Shown here one piece after another: positions 8,997 to 19,397 of a stretch of 64,000 nt of DNA. Within the stretch, counting starts at the first letter, position 1; every line of letters begins with the position of its first letter. The notes beneath the pieces are model-generated. The model was not told the DNA's origin. It worked only from the letters and a program-made list of their open reading frames with translations, and searched no databases. The DNA is taken from assembly GCF_000721175.1 (NCBI RefSeq), contig NZ_JOEZ01000016.1, forward strand, positions 372,001 to 436,000, given 5' to 3'. This DNA comes from Streptomyces anulatus. GTDB lineage: Bacteria > Actinomycetota > Actinomycetes > Streptomycetales > Streptomycetaceae. The position numbers were made by a program, and so were the translations under genes.

Positions 8997-9046
8997 CGGT
9001 AGAGGCAGCCGGCACGGGTAACCGGCAGGGGCAACCCGCAGAACAG

Positions 9047-9096
9047 GCCGAAGGGGTGCCGGGGCGGGTATTCAGCCGTCCTGGCACCCCTTCGGC
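9047..9096. terminator. Hairpin between convergent genes
   Basis: A perfect 14-bp inverted repeat (9047-9060, GCCGAAGGGGTGCC, and 9083-9096) with a 22-nt loop lies between the GT87/PAP2 gene and the oppositely oriented P450 gene. It is placed to end transcription from the left and possibly from both sides. No T-run follows, as is common in Streptomyces. Confidence 0.7.
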
Positions 9097-9134
9097 GTGG
9101 ATCGCCGCGTCCCCCCATGGTCCGTCCGCGCGGG

Positions 9135-9155
9135 CCCGCCCGCCATTCGGGCGGG
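9135..9155 (-). terminator. Hairpin just downstream of the P450 stop
   Basis: CCCGCCCG (9135-9142) pairs with CGGGCGGG (9148-9155) around a 5-nt loop, starting 6 nt past the P450 stop codon on the minus strand. A compact GC-only stem, so a plausible factor-independent terminator. Confidence 0.6.
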
Positions 9156-9160
9156 CGGTG

Positions 9161-11918
<2,758 letters not shown>

Positions 11919-11969
11919 CCCCGTAACGGCGCTCCTCCCAGCCGGGCCCGGGGGCCGTCCCCCCTCGGG

Positions 11970-12821
11970 CTACCGCTCAGGCCGCCCCTCCGCCTCCCCG
12001 AACGCGGCCTGCGCGTCGAACGCGGCGCGGCGGGTGGCCCGGCGCAGCGCCTTCAGCAGGGTCGGGCCGATCGTGACCGTCAGGACCACGGTGAGCACCG
12101 CCCGCCCCAGGTCCCAGCCCAGCGAGGTCGCCGCACAGTAGGCGAGGAACCGCACCAGGTTCTCGTGCAGCGGGTCGCCCCCGACGAACGAGATGCCCGA
12201 GCCCAGACCGGGGACGATCGTCCAGCCGTACAGATTCATCACCGTGCCGTACGCGAACGCCGCCACGGACCCGTAGACCGCGAGCACCGCCAACTCGGCC
12301 CGGCCGCGCAGCCGGTCCGCGCCCGGCAGCAGCCCCGCGCCCATCGTGAACCAGGCCATGGACAGCATCTGGAACGGCATCCACGGCCCGACCCCGCCGG
12401 TCAGCAGCGCCGAGGCGAACATGGTCACCGAGCCGAGGACGAAACCGAAGCCGGGGCCCAGCACCCGGCCGCTCAGCACCATCAGGAAGAACATCGGCTC
12501 CAGGCCCGCCGTCCCCGCCCCCAGCGGGCGCAGCGCAGCCCCGACCGCCGCCAGCACACCGAGCATCGCGACGGCCTTCGCGTCCATCCCGGACTCGGAG
12601 ATCGTCGCCACGACCACCGCGACGAGCAGCGGCAGCAGCGCCGCGAACAGCCAGGGCGCGTCCCGCGCGTGCGCGAGCCCGGACTCGGCGTCCGCCAGCA
12701 GCGGCCACCCGAAGGCGACCACACCGACGGCCCCGGTCAGCAGCAGCACGGCGACCGACTTCGGCCCGAGCCGCACGGGCCGGGCCGCCCGCTCCGTTAC
12801 GTCGACGGCCTTGTCGCTCAT
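11970..12821 (-). CDS. ECF transporter S component (substrate-specific), probably cobalamin
   Basis: 283 residues with about six hydrophobic helices after a short cytoplasmic N-terminus. The helices include PMFFLMVLSGRVLGPGFGF (a motif I recall from cobalt/cobalamin-type S components), GGVGPWMPFQMLSMAWF and FAYGTVMNLYGW. S components bind the vitamin and dock onto the T component and ATPases. It is the last gene of the operon, starting at 12821 with a 4-bp ATGA overlap with the ATPase gene. The upstream cobalamin riboswitch makes vitamin B12 or a corrinoid precursor the likely cargo; cobalt is the alternative. Confidence 0.8.
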   Translation of the reverse strand: MSDKAVDVTERAARPVRLGPKSVAVLLLTGAVGVVAFGWPLLADAESGLAHARDAPWLFAALLPLLVAVVVATISESGMDAKAVAMLGVLAAVGAALRPLGAGTAGLEPMFFLMVLSGRVLGPGFGFVLGSVTMFASALLTGGVGPWMPFQMLSMAWFTMGAGLLPGADRLRGRAELAVLAVYGSVAAFAYGTVMNLYGWTIVPGLGSGISFVGGDPLHENLVRFLAYCAATSLGWDLGRAVLTVVLTVTIGPTLLKALRRATRRAAFDAQAAFGEAEGRPER

Positions 12822-14539
12822 GCGCCCGCCTCCAGTGCGCCCCGCACCTGGGACACGGTCAGCCACTCCTGCGGGGCGAGGATCTTCGCCGTCTGCGGGG
12901 CGAACGCGGGGGAGGAGACGACCACCCGTCCGGTCGGGCCGTCCGCGACGACCTCCCCCTCGGCGAGGATCACCACCCGGTGCGCCAGCTCCGCCGCCAG
13001 CTCCACGTCGTGCGTCGCCAGGACGATCGCATGCCCCTCGGCCGCGAGTCCCCGCAGTACGCCGACGAGGCGCGCCTTCGCCGCGTAGTCCAGGCCCCGG
13101 GTCGGTTCGTCCAGCAGCAACAGCGGCGGCCGGCCCGTCAGTACCAGCGCCAGGGCCAGGGCGAGCCGCTGGCCCTCCGAGAGGTCCCGGGGGTGGGTGT
13201 CGTCCCCGACCCCCGGCAGCAGCTCCGACACCAGCGCCCGGCAGGAACCCTCCGCCGCGCCCGCGTCCCGGTCGGCGGCGGCGCACTCGGCGGCCACCGT
13301 GTCCGCGTACAGCAGATCGCGCGGCTCCTGCGGTACGAGGCCGACCCGGCGCACCATCGCCCGGGGGTCCGTCCGGGCGGGGGCCAGGCCGCCGACGCGC
13401 ACGGTGCCCGCGGTGGGCTCGATCATCCCGACGAGGGCCCCGAGCAGCGTGGACTTGCCGGCCCCGTTGCGGCCCATCAGGGCCACCGTCTCGCCCGGGG
13501 CCACGGTGAGCGTCACCCGCCGGAGCGCCTCGACCCGGCCTCGCCGCACTCCGAGCCCCTCGACCCGGGTGACCGGATCGGCGACGGGGTCGGCCGCCGC
13601 GACCCGCGCCTCGGCCTTCCGGCTCAGCAGCCGGGCGAACCGTCCGGGCCGGGAGGCACGCGGGACGGGAGGGTGCACGACGGTCGGACGGGCCGACGCC
13701 TCCGGGGGCACGGGGGGTGCCGCGTCCGCCAGCCGCTCCCGCAGCCCGCCCGCCCCGCGCCGGGCGTCCCGTACCGACAGGGGCAGCGGGTCCCAGCCCG
13801 CCAGCAGCCCCAGCTCGGCCACCGGCGGCCGTACCGGCGACACCTTCATGATCTCGGCGGGCGGCCCCATCACGGGGGCGGCGCCCGGGGCGGGCAGCAG
13901 GACGACCTGGTCCGCGTACTGCACCACGCGCTCCAGCCGGTGCTCGGCCATCAGCACGGTCGTGCCGAGGTCGTGCACCAGACGCTGGAGCACCGCGAGG
14001 ACCTCCTCGGCCGCCGCCGGGTCCAGTGCGGAGGTCGGCTCGTCCAGCACCAGCACCCTCGGGTGCGGGGTGAGCACCGAACCGATCGCCACCCGCTGCT
14101 GCTGTCCGCCCGACAGGGTCGCGATCGGCCGGTCGCGCAGTTCGGCCAGGCCCAGCAGATCGAGCGTCTCCTCGACCCGGCGGCGCATCACGTCGGGGGC
14201 GAGGCCCAGCGACTCCATGCCGTACGCGAGTTCGTCCTCGACCGTGTCCGTGACGAAGTGCGCGAGCGGGTCCTGGCCCACCGTCCCGACCAGGTCGGCC
14301 AGTTCACGGGGCTTGTGCGTACGGGTGTCGCGGCCGCCCACGATGACCCGGCCCGACAGCAGCCCGCCCGTGAAGTGCGGGACGAGCCCCGAGACCGTAC
14401 CCAGCAAAGTCGACTTGCCGACACCGGACGGGCCGACGAGCAGGACGAGTTCGCCCTCGGGGACCGTGAGGTCGACGCCGGACAGCGTGGGGTGCTCCGT
14501 GCCCTCGTACCGCACGGAGACCCGCTCGAACCTGATCAC
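12818..14539 (-). CDS. ECF transporter ATPase, two fused nucleotide-binding domains
   Basis: 573 residues carrying two ABC domains. NBD1 has Walker A GPSGVGKST (~37), signature LSGGQQQRVAIG and Walker B VLVLDEPTSALD. NBD2 has Walker A GRNGAGKST, an altered signature LSEGQRLAL and Walker B LLLLDEPTRGLD. About 80 Pro/Ala/Arg-rich residues link them. It replaces the separate EcfA1/EcfA2 pair and drives the T and S components. The second signature (SEGQ for SGGQ) hints at functional asymmetry between the two sites. GTG start at 14539 overlaps the T-component stop (GTGA), with AAGGAG upstream. Confidence 0.9.
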   Translation of the reverse strand: MIRFERVSVRYEGTEHPTLSGVDLTVPEGELVLLVGPSGVGKSTLLGTVSGLVPHFTGGLLSGRVIVGGRDTRTHKPRELADLVGTVGQDPLAHFVTDTVEDELAYGMESLGLAPDVMRRRVEETLDLLGLAELRDRPIATLSGGQQQRVAIGSVLTPHPRVLVLDEPTSALDPAAAEEVLAVLQRLVHDLGTTVLMAEHRLERVVQYADQVVLLPAPGAAPVMGPPAEIMKVSPVRPPVAELGLLAGWDPLPLSVRDARRGAGGLRERLADAAPPVPPEASARPTVVHPPVPRASRPGRFARLLSRKAEARVAAADPVADPVTRVEGLGVRRGRVEALRRVTLTVAPGETVALMGRNGAGKSTLLGALVGMIEPTAGTVRVGGLAPARTDPRAMVRRVGLVPQEPRDLLYADTVAAECAAADRDAGAAEGSCRALVSELLPGVGDDTHPRDLSEGQRLALALALVLTGRPPLLLLDEPTRGLDYAAKARLVGVLRGLAAEGHAIVLATHDVELAAELAHRVVILAEGEVVADGPTGRVVVSSPAFAPQTAKILAPQEWLTVSQVRGALEAGA

Positions 14540-15729
14540 GCCTGCTCCTTGCCGGGACGAGCTTGTTTGCCGGCCCCGTGCGAGGACGGCTTCCCGGCCC
14601 CGTGCGAGGACGGCGGTACGGGGGCGACCAGTGCGGGCAGCAGCCCGATCAGCACCGCGGCGGCGGGCCACAGCGGCAGCACCGGCGCGGCCGGTGGTAC
14701 GACCCCGGGGTGCAGCGCCTCCGGATCGACCGCGCCCGCCCAGATCATCGCCGCTGCGACCGCCGCCCCCGAGCACGCCACCAGCCAGGCCCGGGCACCC
14801 CACCGGTCCGGCCGGTAGCGGGTGCGCACCGAGCGCCGCCCGCCGAGCCGCAGCCCGGCCATCGCCGTGACCAGACCGGCCAGCAGCAGCGGCAGCCCGT
14901 ACACCGCCCCCTGCACGGCCAGCAGCCCGTACGTGCCGGCGCACACCCCGAGCAGCCCGCCCAGGGTGAGGACGTTCGTGGTGTGCCGGACGGCGGCCGG
15001 GACCTGCGCCGTGCGCCCGTACCCGCGCGCGTCCATCGAAGCGGCCACCGCCACCGACCGCTCCAACGCCCCCTCCAGCACCGGCAGTCCGATCTGAGCC
15101 ACGGCCCGCACACCACCGGTCGGCCGGCCCCGGAGCCGGCGCGCGGTGCGCAGCCGGACCACGTCGGCCACCATGTTCGGCGCGAACGTCATCGCGACCA
15201 CGACGGCGACCCCCGCCTCGTACAGCGCACCGGGCAGCGACTTCAGCAGCCGCGCCGGGTTGGCCAGCGAGTTCGCCGCGCCGACGCAGATCAGCAGGGC
15301 GGCCAGTTTCATCCCGTCGTAGAGGGAGAAGACCAGCTGCTCGGCGGTGACCCGGCCACCGATCCGCACGCCCTGCGCCCAGTCGGGAAGGGGAAGTTCG
15401 GGCAGGACGAACACCGTGTGCGAACCGGGGATGGACGAACCGAGGAAGACGGAGAACACCAGCCGCAGCGCCACGACGAACAGCCCGAGCTTGACGAACG
15501 CCCCGTAGGAGCGGGCCCACGGCGCATCCGTGCGCCGCGCCGCCACCACATACCCCGCCACGCCGACCAGCAGCCCGAGCAGCAGCGGGTTCGTCGTCCG
15601 GGACGCGGCGGTGGCAAGACCCAGCGCCCACAGCCACCACGCCCCGGCGGGCAGCGCGTTGCCGCGGTCCGCCTCGGGCGCGTGCAGGGCACGCCGGAGC
15701 AGCCGGGCCGTCCCCGGGGAGCGGGTCAT
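14536..15729 (-). CDS. ECF transporter T component (CbiQ/EcfT family)
   Basis: 397 residues. The first ~260 hold the CbiQ fold: several N-terminal membrane helices, then the coupling-helix region with two conserved Ala-Arg-Gly-type motifs, visible as VRLRTARRLRGRP and VAASMDARGYGRT. These engage grooves of the ATPases. Further hydrophobic segments and a hydrophilic tail with a duplicated SSHGAGK follow, an extension relative to standard ~260-residue CbiQ proteins. The start overlaps the previous stop (ATGA at 15726-15729), so translation is coupled through the operon. Confidence 0.88.
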   Translation of the reverse strand: MTRSPGTARLLRRALHAPEADRGNALPAGAWWLWALGLATAASRTTNPLLLGLLVGVAGYVVAARRTDAPWARSYGAFVKLGLFVVALRLVFSVFLGSSIPGSHTVFVLPELPLPDWAQGVRIGGRVTAEQLVFSLYDGMKLAALLICVGAANSLANPARLLKSLPGALYEAGVAVVVAMTFAPNMVADVVRLRTARRLRGRPTGGVRAVAQIGLPVLEGALERSVAVAASMDARGYGRTAQVPAAVRHTTNVLTLGGLLGVCAGTYGLLAVQGAVYGLPLLLAGLVTAMAGLRLGGRRSVRTRYRPDRWGARAWLVACSGAAVAAAMIWAGAVDPEALHPGVVPPAAPVLPLWPAAAVLIGLLPALVAPVPPSSHGAGKPSSHGAGKQARPGKEQA

Positions 15730-16421
15730 CGGCGGCGGCGGGCCTGGACCACGGCGGCGATGCCCAGCAGCAGGACGGCGCCGGCGCCGACGAGAAGCCC
15801 GACGGAGGGACCGCCGCCGCCCCCCGTGTCGTCCTGCTGGTCATCGGCCGTCTTCGCAGGGGCGGACGGCTTCGCACTGCCGGCGTCGCCGGACACCTGC
15901 TCGCCGCAGCCGGACTTCGGATAGCCGGAGATCGCGCAGAGCATGGCGCTGCTGTCGTACCGCAGCGGCTTCGCCACCGCGGCGAGCGCCTCCGCACTGC
16001 TGGCGTCCGGCGCGACCTGCGCGCAGGCGGTGCGCGGGGCGGGCGGCTTCTCGCCGTCCGGGGCGTCCGCCGCCGTACCCGGGTCGATCACCAGCGCCAC
16101 CCGCTTGGAGCCGTCCTTCGCCGGGGTGCCCGCGCAGATCGCCCCGAAGTCCGGGGCGCGGCGCGGCCGGTCGGCGTCGCCCGAGTCCTCGCTCACGGCG
16201 AACCGGAAGCCCTGGACCGTACCGTCGTCGGGGCGCAGGAGGGACGGCCCCTGGGTGGCGTACTCCCAGTTCTTGCCGTTGCCCTCCCAGAAGGACCAGT
16301 AGCGGTACCCGGCGGCCTCGGCGCTGCCGGCGCCGAGGAGGACGGCCGAGGCGGCGACCAGGGCGGCCAGCGGCAGGGCGACGGGATTCCGCAGCCGGGC
16401 CGGGACCGGTGTACGCCTCAC
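15726..16421 (-). CDS. Exported, C-terminally anchored protein of the cobalamin ECF operon
   Basis: 231 residues from a GTG start at 16421, which overlaps the preceding stop (GTGA). There is an N-terminal signal segment (ALPLAALVAASAVLLGAGSAEA), then an extracellular region with paired cysteines (AICAG, TACAQV, MLCAISGYPKSGCG), a Ser/Ala/Pro/Gly linker, and a C-terminal membrane helix followed by RRRR. The family has no described function that I know. Position between the toroid-fold protein and the T component, in one riboswitch-controlled transcript, suggests a role in capturing or handing over the corrinoid at the cell surface (inference). Confidence 0.75.
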   Translation of the reverse strand: MRRTPVPARLRNPVALPLAALVAASAVLLGAGSAEAAGYRYWSFWEGNGKNWEYATQGPSLLRPDDGTVQGFRFAVSEDSGDADRPRRAPDFGAICAGTPAKDGSKRVALVIDPGTAADAPDGEKPPAPRTACAQVAPDASSAEALAAVAKPLRYDSSAMLCAISGYPKSGCGEQVSGDAGSAKPSAPAKTADDQQDDTGGGGGPSVGLLVGAGAVLLLGIAAVVQARRRR

Positions 16422-17668
16422 GGCTGCTGCTTCTTCCGGCGCATGCTGAGCAGGAGGCCGATGCCCGCGCCGACCGCGAGACCGATACCGATCAGCCACC
16501 CGAGCCCCAGCCCGCTGTCGTCGCTGCTGGTGCCGCTGGAGGGCTGCGGACCGGTCGGCGTGGGTGAGGGGAGGGCGGTGGCGGCCGGGGCGGGGCCCAT
16601 CGTGTTGAGCTGCCTGACGAGGTCGACGCCGCCGAAGGTGCGGGCGTCCGCGCCGGTGGCGTGCGCCGCGAGGATCAGCTGCGCGGTGGCGGCCGGACCG
16701 CCCTGCTTCGCCCAGCCCGTGGCGTTCTTCTGCAGCCAGGCGACCGAGGCCTCGGCCTTGTCCGTGTGCCCGGAGGCGGCGAGCGCGACGACCGCGTCGG
16801 CGGTGTTGCCGAAGTCGGGCAGCGGCGCGCTGTCCTCGGCGCCGGGCATCGGGGCCTGCTCCAGGTAGGGCTTCTTCCTCAGCGTGTCCGCGAGGAAGAA
16901 GGCGCCGTTCTGGGCGCTCTGCTCCGGGCTGAGGTCGTCGCCCTTGGTGCAGGAGGGGTCCTTGACCGCGTTGGACGTGCCGGAGGCGATGCCCTTGCCC
17001 ATCAGCCCGAGCACGGAGGCCGCGGTGGCGTCCAGGTTGGCGGTCAGCTCGCCCTTCTTGCCCGGCTGGTAGGCGTACGCGCCGCCGTCCTTGTCCCCGC
17101 AGGGGATGGCCAGGGACTGGAGCGCGGTGTACGGGGTGCTGCCGTCGGCGGTGGTGATCTCACCGACCGGCACACCGGTCCGGGCGAGCGCGCCGATGAC
17201 GATGGACGTGGAGTTCGCGTCGCTCGGGCTGCCGGGGTTGTAGCCCCAGCCGCCGTCCTCGTTCTGCACGGACTTCAGCCAGTCCGCGCCGTTGTTCGCG
17301 GCGTCACGGTGCTGGTTCACCTCGACGAGGGCCTGCACGGCGGCGGCGGTGGCGTTGGTGTCCATCACCGTCGACGCGTCGCACGGCTTGGAGGCGTCGC
17401 GGTACGAGGTGAACGCACCGCTGTCGCACTGCTGGCCCACCAGCCAGTCCATGGCGGAGGTGGACGGCGTGACGTACTCGATCTTCTGCGCGAGGAAGGC
17501 CAGCGACTGCCGCCACACCCCGTCGTACGTGGGGTCCGTGGTGCCGTAGAGCCCGGCCGGCAGCTCCCCCGACGGGGAAGGACTCGGCGCGGCGACCGCT
17601 ACGGGTGCGGCCGCGCCGAGAAGCACGGCGGTGGTCGCGAGCGCGGCTGCGCTGCGGCGTACGGTCAT
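16418..17668 (-). CDS. Secreted prenyltransferase/squalene-oxidase-repeat (alpha/alpha toroid) protein, first gene of the B12 operon
   Basis: 416 residues: a signal peptide (AALATTAVLLGAAAPVAVAA), an alpha/alpha-toroid region with repeat motifs such as NEDGGWGYNPGSPSDANST and QKNATGWAKQGGPAATAQL, a Pro/Ser/Thr linker, a C-terminal membrane helix (LGWLIGIGLAVGAGIGLLL) and a basic RRKK tail. So it is displayed on the outer face and anchored. The catalytic acid motifs of terpene cyclases are not visible. Eukaryotic intrinsic factor and transcobalamin bind B12 with an alpha/alpha barrel of related architecture. With the riboswitch and ECF genes this suggests a corrinoid-capture protein (inference). 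The start at 17668 has AGGAGAGG upstream. Confidence 0.8.
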   Translation of the reverse strand: MTVRRSAAALATTAVLLGAAAPVAVAAPSPSPSGELPAGLYGTTDPTYDGVWRQSLAFLAQKIEYVTPSTSAMDWLVGQQCDSGAFTSYRDASKPCDASTVMDTNATAAAVQALVEVNQHRDAANNGADWLKSVQNEDGGWGYNPGSPSDANSTSIVIGALARTGVPVGEITTADGSTPYTALQSLAIPCGDKDGGAYAYQPGKKGELTANLDATAASVLGLMGKGIASGTSNAVKDPSCTKGDDLSPEQSAQNGAFFLADTLRKKPYLEQAPMPGAEDSAPLPDFGNTADAVVALAASGHTDKAEASVAWLQKNATGWAKQGGPAATAQLILAAHATGADARTFGGVDLVRQLNTMGPAPAATALPSPTPTGPQPSSGTSSDDSGLGLGWLIGIGLAVGAGIGLLLSMRRKKQQP

Positions 17669-17714
17669 GGCTGGCTGGGCCTCTCCTGCGAGGGCCGGAC
17701 TCCCCGGGCGCCAC

Positions 17715-17935
17715 GAGGGCACCGGGCTCCGGCCCCGTATGCCTCGACGGTGCCGGCCACCGGGGTTCCGGTGGCCCGAGGGCCCCTCGTCGACGTGCCG
17801 ACGGACCCGAGCCGGTCACGCTCCGCGGAGGGCGGTCCGGCTGCCGTCGGGCGGACGGGACACGGCTGGGGCGCTGCGCCGGACTCGCACCGGCGTCCCC
17901 CTGTACGGGCATGATGACGACCTGCTCACTCTACC
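17715..17935 (-). promoter_or_regulatory. Cobalamin riboswitch
   Basis: Read on the minus strand, the leader of the ECF operon contains the hallmark cobalamin core GGGGGACGCCGGTGCGAGTC, directly followed by CGGCGCAGCGCCCC (about 17874-17907). Downstream comes a 3' element GGAGCCCGGTGCC near 17719-17735, where the family has 'GGAGACCxGCC'. Length (~200 nt) and position before the first ATG fit. In the known class, adenosylcobalamin binding shuts off expression, here of the transporter operon. Boundaries are approximate; a covariance-model search would fix them. Confidence 0.82.
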
Positions 17936-17960
17936 GGTCCGTAGGGGAGGGGCCGGGGGA

Positions 17961-18146
17961 TCACGCAGCGATGTACGTCACCAGGGGCTGGGGGCCGAGT
18001 CCCCTCTGGGGAGGCAGCGGGGGCTGCGGGGGCAGCGAGGGCTCCGGGCGCCTCGGGTGCTCCGGGTGCTCCGGGTGCTCCGGGGATTCGAGGGCTCCAG
18101 GGCTTCCGGCGCTCCGGGGCTCCGAGAACTCCGGGGCTCCGGGGGC
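17961..18146 (-). repeat. In-frame proline-rich tail beyond the MBL gene stop, with 9-bp tandem repeats
   Basis: After the TGA of the metallo-hydrolase gene (18147-18149) the same frame stays open for 61 codons. It encodes a Pro/Glu/Ala-rich stretch and ends again with VTYIAA and a stop at 17961-17963, exactly the peptide that ends the annotated protein. Three head-to-tail 9-bp copies (GGGTGCTCC, 18055-18081 on the plus strand) lie inside. This is either a duplication of the gene end or a readthrough tail. Confidence 0.5.
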
Positions 18147-19193
18147 TCAGGCCGCGATGTACGTCACCGGGGGTCCGCCCGGGACGGCCTCCGCGCGGCC
18201 GAGCTTCACGAGCCGACGCAGATGGGACTCGGCCTCCGACACGGCGATGGACCGCGACCCGTGCGGGATCTGCTCCCAGGGCCGGTTCCACTCCATCCGC
18301 TCGGCCACCTGCCACGGGGTGAGGGGCGTGGCGAGCAGGGTGAGGAGCCCGGTCAGCCGCTCCTCGTGGTGGTCCAGGAGCTCCCGCACCCGCCCGCCCG
18401 CATCGGTGAACGCGTGCTGGTGTGCGGGTAGCACCTCGGCCACCCCGAGCCGGCCGATCCGCTCCAGCGAGGCCAGGTAGTCGCCGAGCGGATCGGTGAC
18501 GGCGGTGTCGTCCGGGTCCTCGTACAGCCCGATGTGCGGGCTGATCCCGGGCAGCAGGTGGTCCCCGGAGAACAGCCGCCCGTGCCCCGCCAGGTCCGCC
18601 GGATGCCGCTCCTCCAGATGGAGGCAGACATGGCCCGGGGTGTGCCCGGGGGTCCAGACGGCCCGCAGCCTCCGCCCGGCGAGATCGAGCAGCTCGCCGG
18701 GGACGATCTCGCGGTCGGGCAGCGCGGCGCGCAGACCCGGAAGGGTCCGCGACCGCCCTCCGCCGCGGGCGGCGCGCAGCGGGGCGAGGTGCTCCTCTGG
18801 CGCGCCGACGGCGGCGAGCTTGCTGATGAGGTAGTCGAGCCAGGTGCCGGGCTCGGAGTTCCGGGTGCGCCGGACGATCGCGGTGTCGGCCTCGTGCATG
18901 GCGATCCAGGCCCCGGACGCCTCGCGGACCTGGCCGGAGAGCCCGTGGTGGTCGGGGTGGTGGTGGGTGATGACGACGCCGTGGATGTCGGTGACGGCGG
19001 CGCCGAGGGCGGTGAGCCCGGCGACCAGGGTGTCCCAGGAGGCCGGGTCGTCCCAGCCGGTGTCGACGAGGACAGGGCCGCGGTCGGTGTCGACGAGGTG
19101 GACCAGGGTGTGGCCCAGCGGGTTGTCCGGGATGGGGACCTTGATGCTGTGGACGCCTCCGCCGTGATCGGTCACCTGCGTCGCCTGCGTCAT
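18147..19193 (-). CDS. MBL-fold metallo-hydrolase
   Basis: 348 residues with the metallo-beta-lactamase core. The zinc motif is VVITHHHPDHHGLSG (HxHxDH). A distal His lies in TPGHTPGHVCLHLEE, Asp in LFSGDHLLPGISPH, and a further His in LPAHQHAF. The C-terminal ~80 residues are helical, with a winged-helix-like 'LTPWQVAERM...ESHLRRLVKLGRAE' region, as in LACTB2/hydroxyacyl-thioester hydrolase-like proteins. The likely reaction is thioester or ester hydrolysis. The start at 19193 has GGGGAG upstream. A KstR-like palindrome lies 64 nt upstream, which would place it in the acyl-CoA/steroid regulon (inference). The frame continues past the stop as an in-frame Pro-rich tail. Confidence 0.85.
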   Translation of the reverse strand: MTQATQVTDHGGGVHSIKVPIPDNPLGHTLVHLVDTDRGPVLVDTGWDDPASWDTLVAGLTALGAAVTDIHGVVITHHHPDHHGLSGQVREASGAWIAMHEADTAIVRRTRNSEPGTWLDYLISKLAAVGAPEEHLAPLRAARGGGRSRTLPGLRAALPDREIVPGELLDLAGRRLRAVWTPGHTPGHVCLHLEERHPADLAGHGRLFSGDHLLPGISPHIGLYEDPDDTAVTDPLGDYLASLERIGRLGVAEVLPAHQHAFTDAGGRVRELLDHHEERLTGLLTLLATPLTPWQVAERMEWNRPWEQIPHGSRSIAVSEAESHLRRLVKLGRAEAVPGGPPVTYIAA

Positions 19194-19256
19194 GGGCTCC
19201 CCATCTCTGCCTCGGCGTCTCCGCGTCGGCGCGGCGTGCTCTGAGCCCACTGTAAC

Positions 19257-19270
19257 GAGAACTTGTTCCA
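19257..19270. promoter_or_regulatory. KstR-like operator before the MBL hydrolase gene
   Basis: GAGAACTTGTTCCA fits TNNAACNNGTTNNA except at the first base and contains the perfect palindrome GAACTTGTTC halves. It is 64 nt upstream of the MBL start, in the 204-bp divergent gap shared with the aldehyde dehydrogenase gene. Confidence 0.5.
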
Positions 19271-19335
19271 GTGGTAGCCCGGGTCTACCAAATCCTTTGC
19301 GTGTGGGCGGTCCGCACCGTGGACTCCTGAAACAG

Positions 19336-19351
19336 GAACTGGTATCAGTTC
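19336..19351. promoter_or_regulatory. Palindromic operator before the aldehyde dehydrogenase gene
   Basis: GAACTGGTATCAGTTC is a perfect inverted repeat with 6-bp arms and a 4-bp spacer, 46 nt upstream of the dehydrogenase ATG. It shares AAC/GTT half-sites with the KstR-like boxes, but the spacing differs, so a different or second TetR-type regulator is possible. Confidence 0.5.
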
Positions 19352-19397
19352 TGACGAGTAGTCAGTTGGTGGGGCCGGGCCGCGGGAGGCGACAGCC

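Noticed and set aside
12818..15997. A 1059-residue open frame on the minus strand
   Set aside because: Only its C-terminal 573 residues are real (fused ECF ATPase). The rest is the shadow of the T-component gene in another frame, a normal effect of high GC.
18055..18081. Possible CRISPR-like short repeats
   Set aside because: The 9-bp units are contiguous with no spacers; simple tandem repeat.
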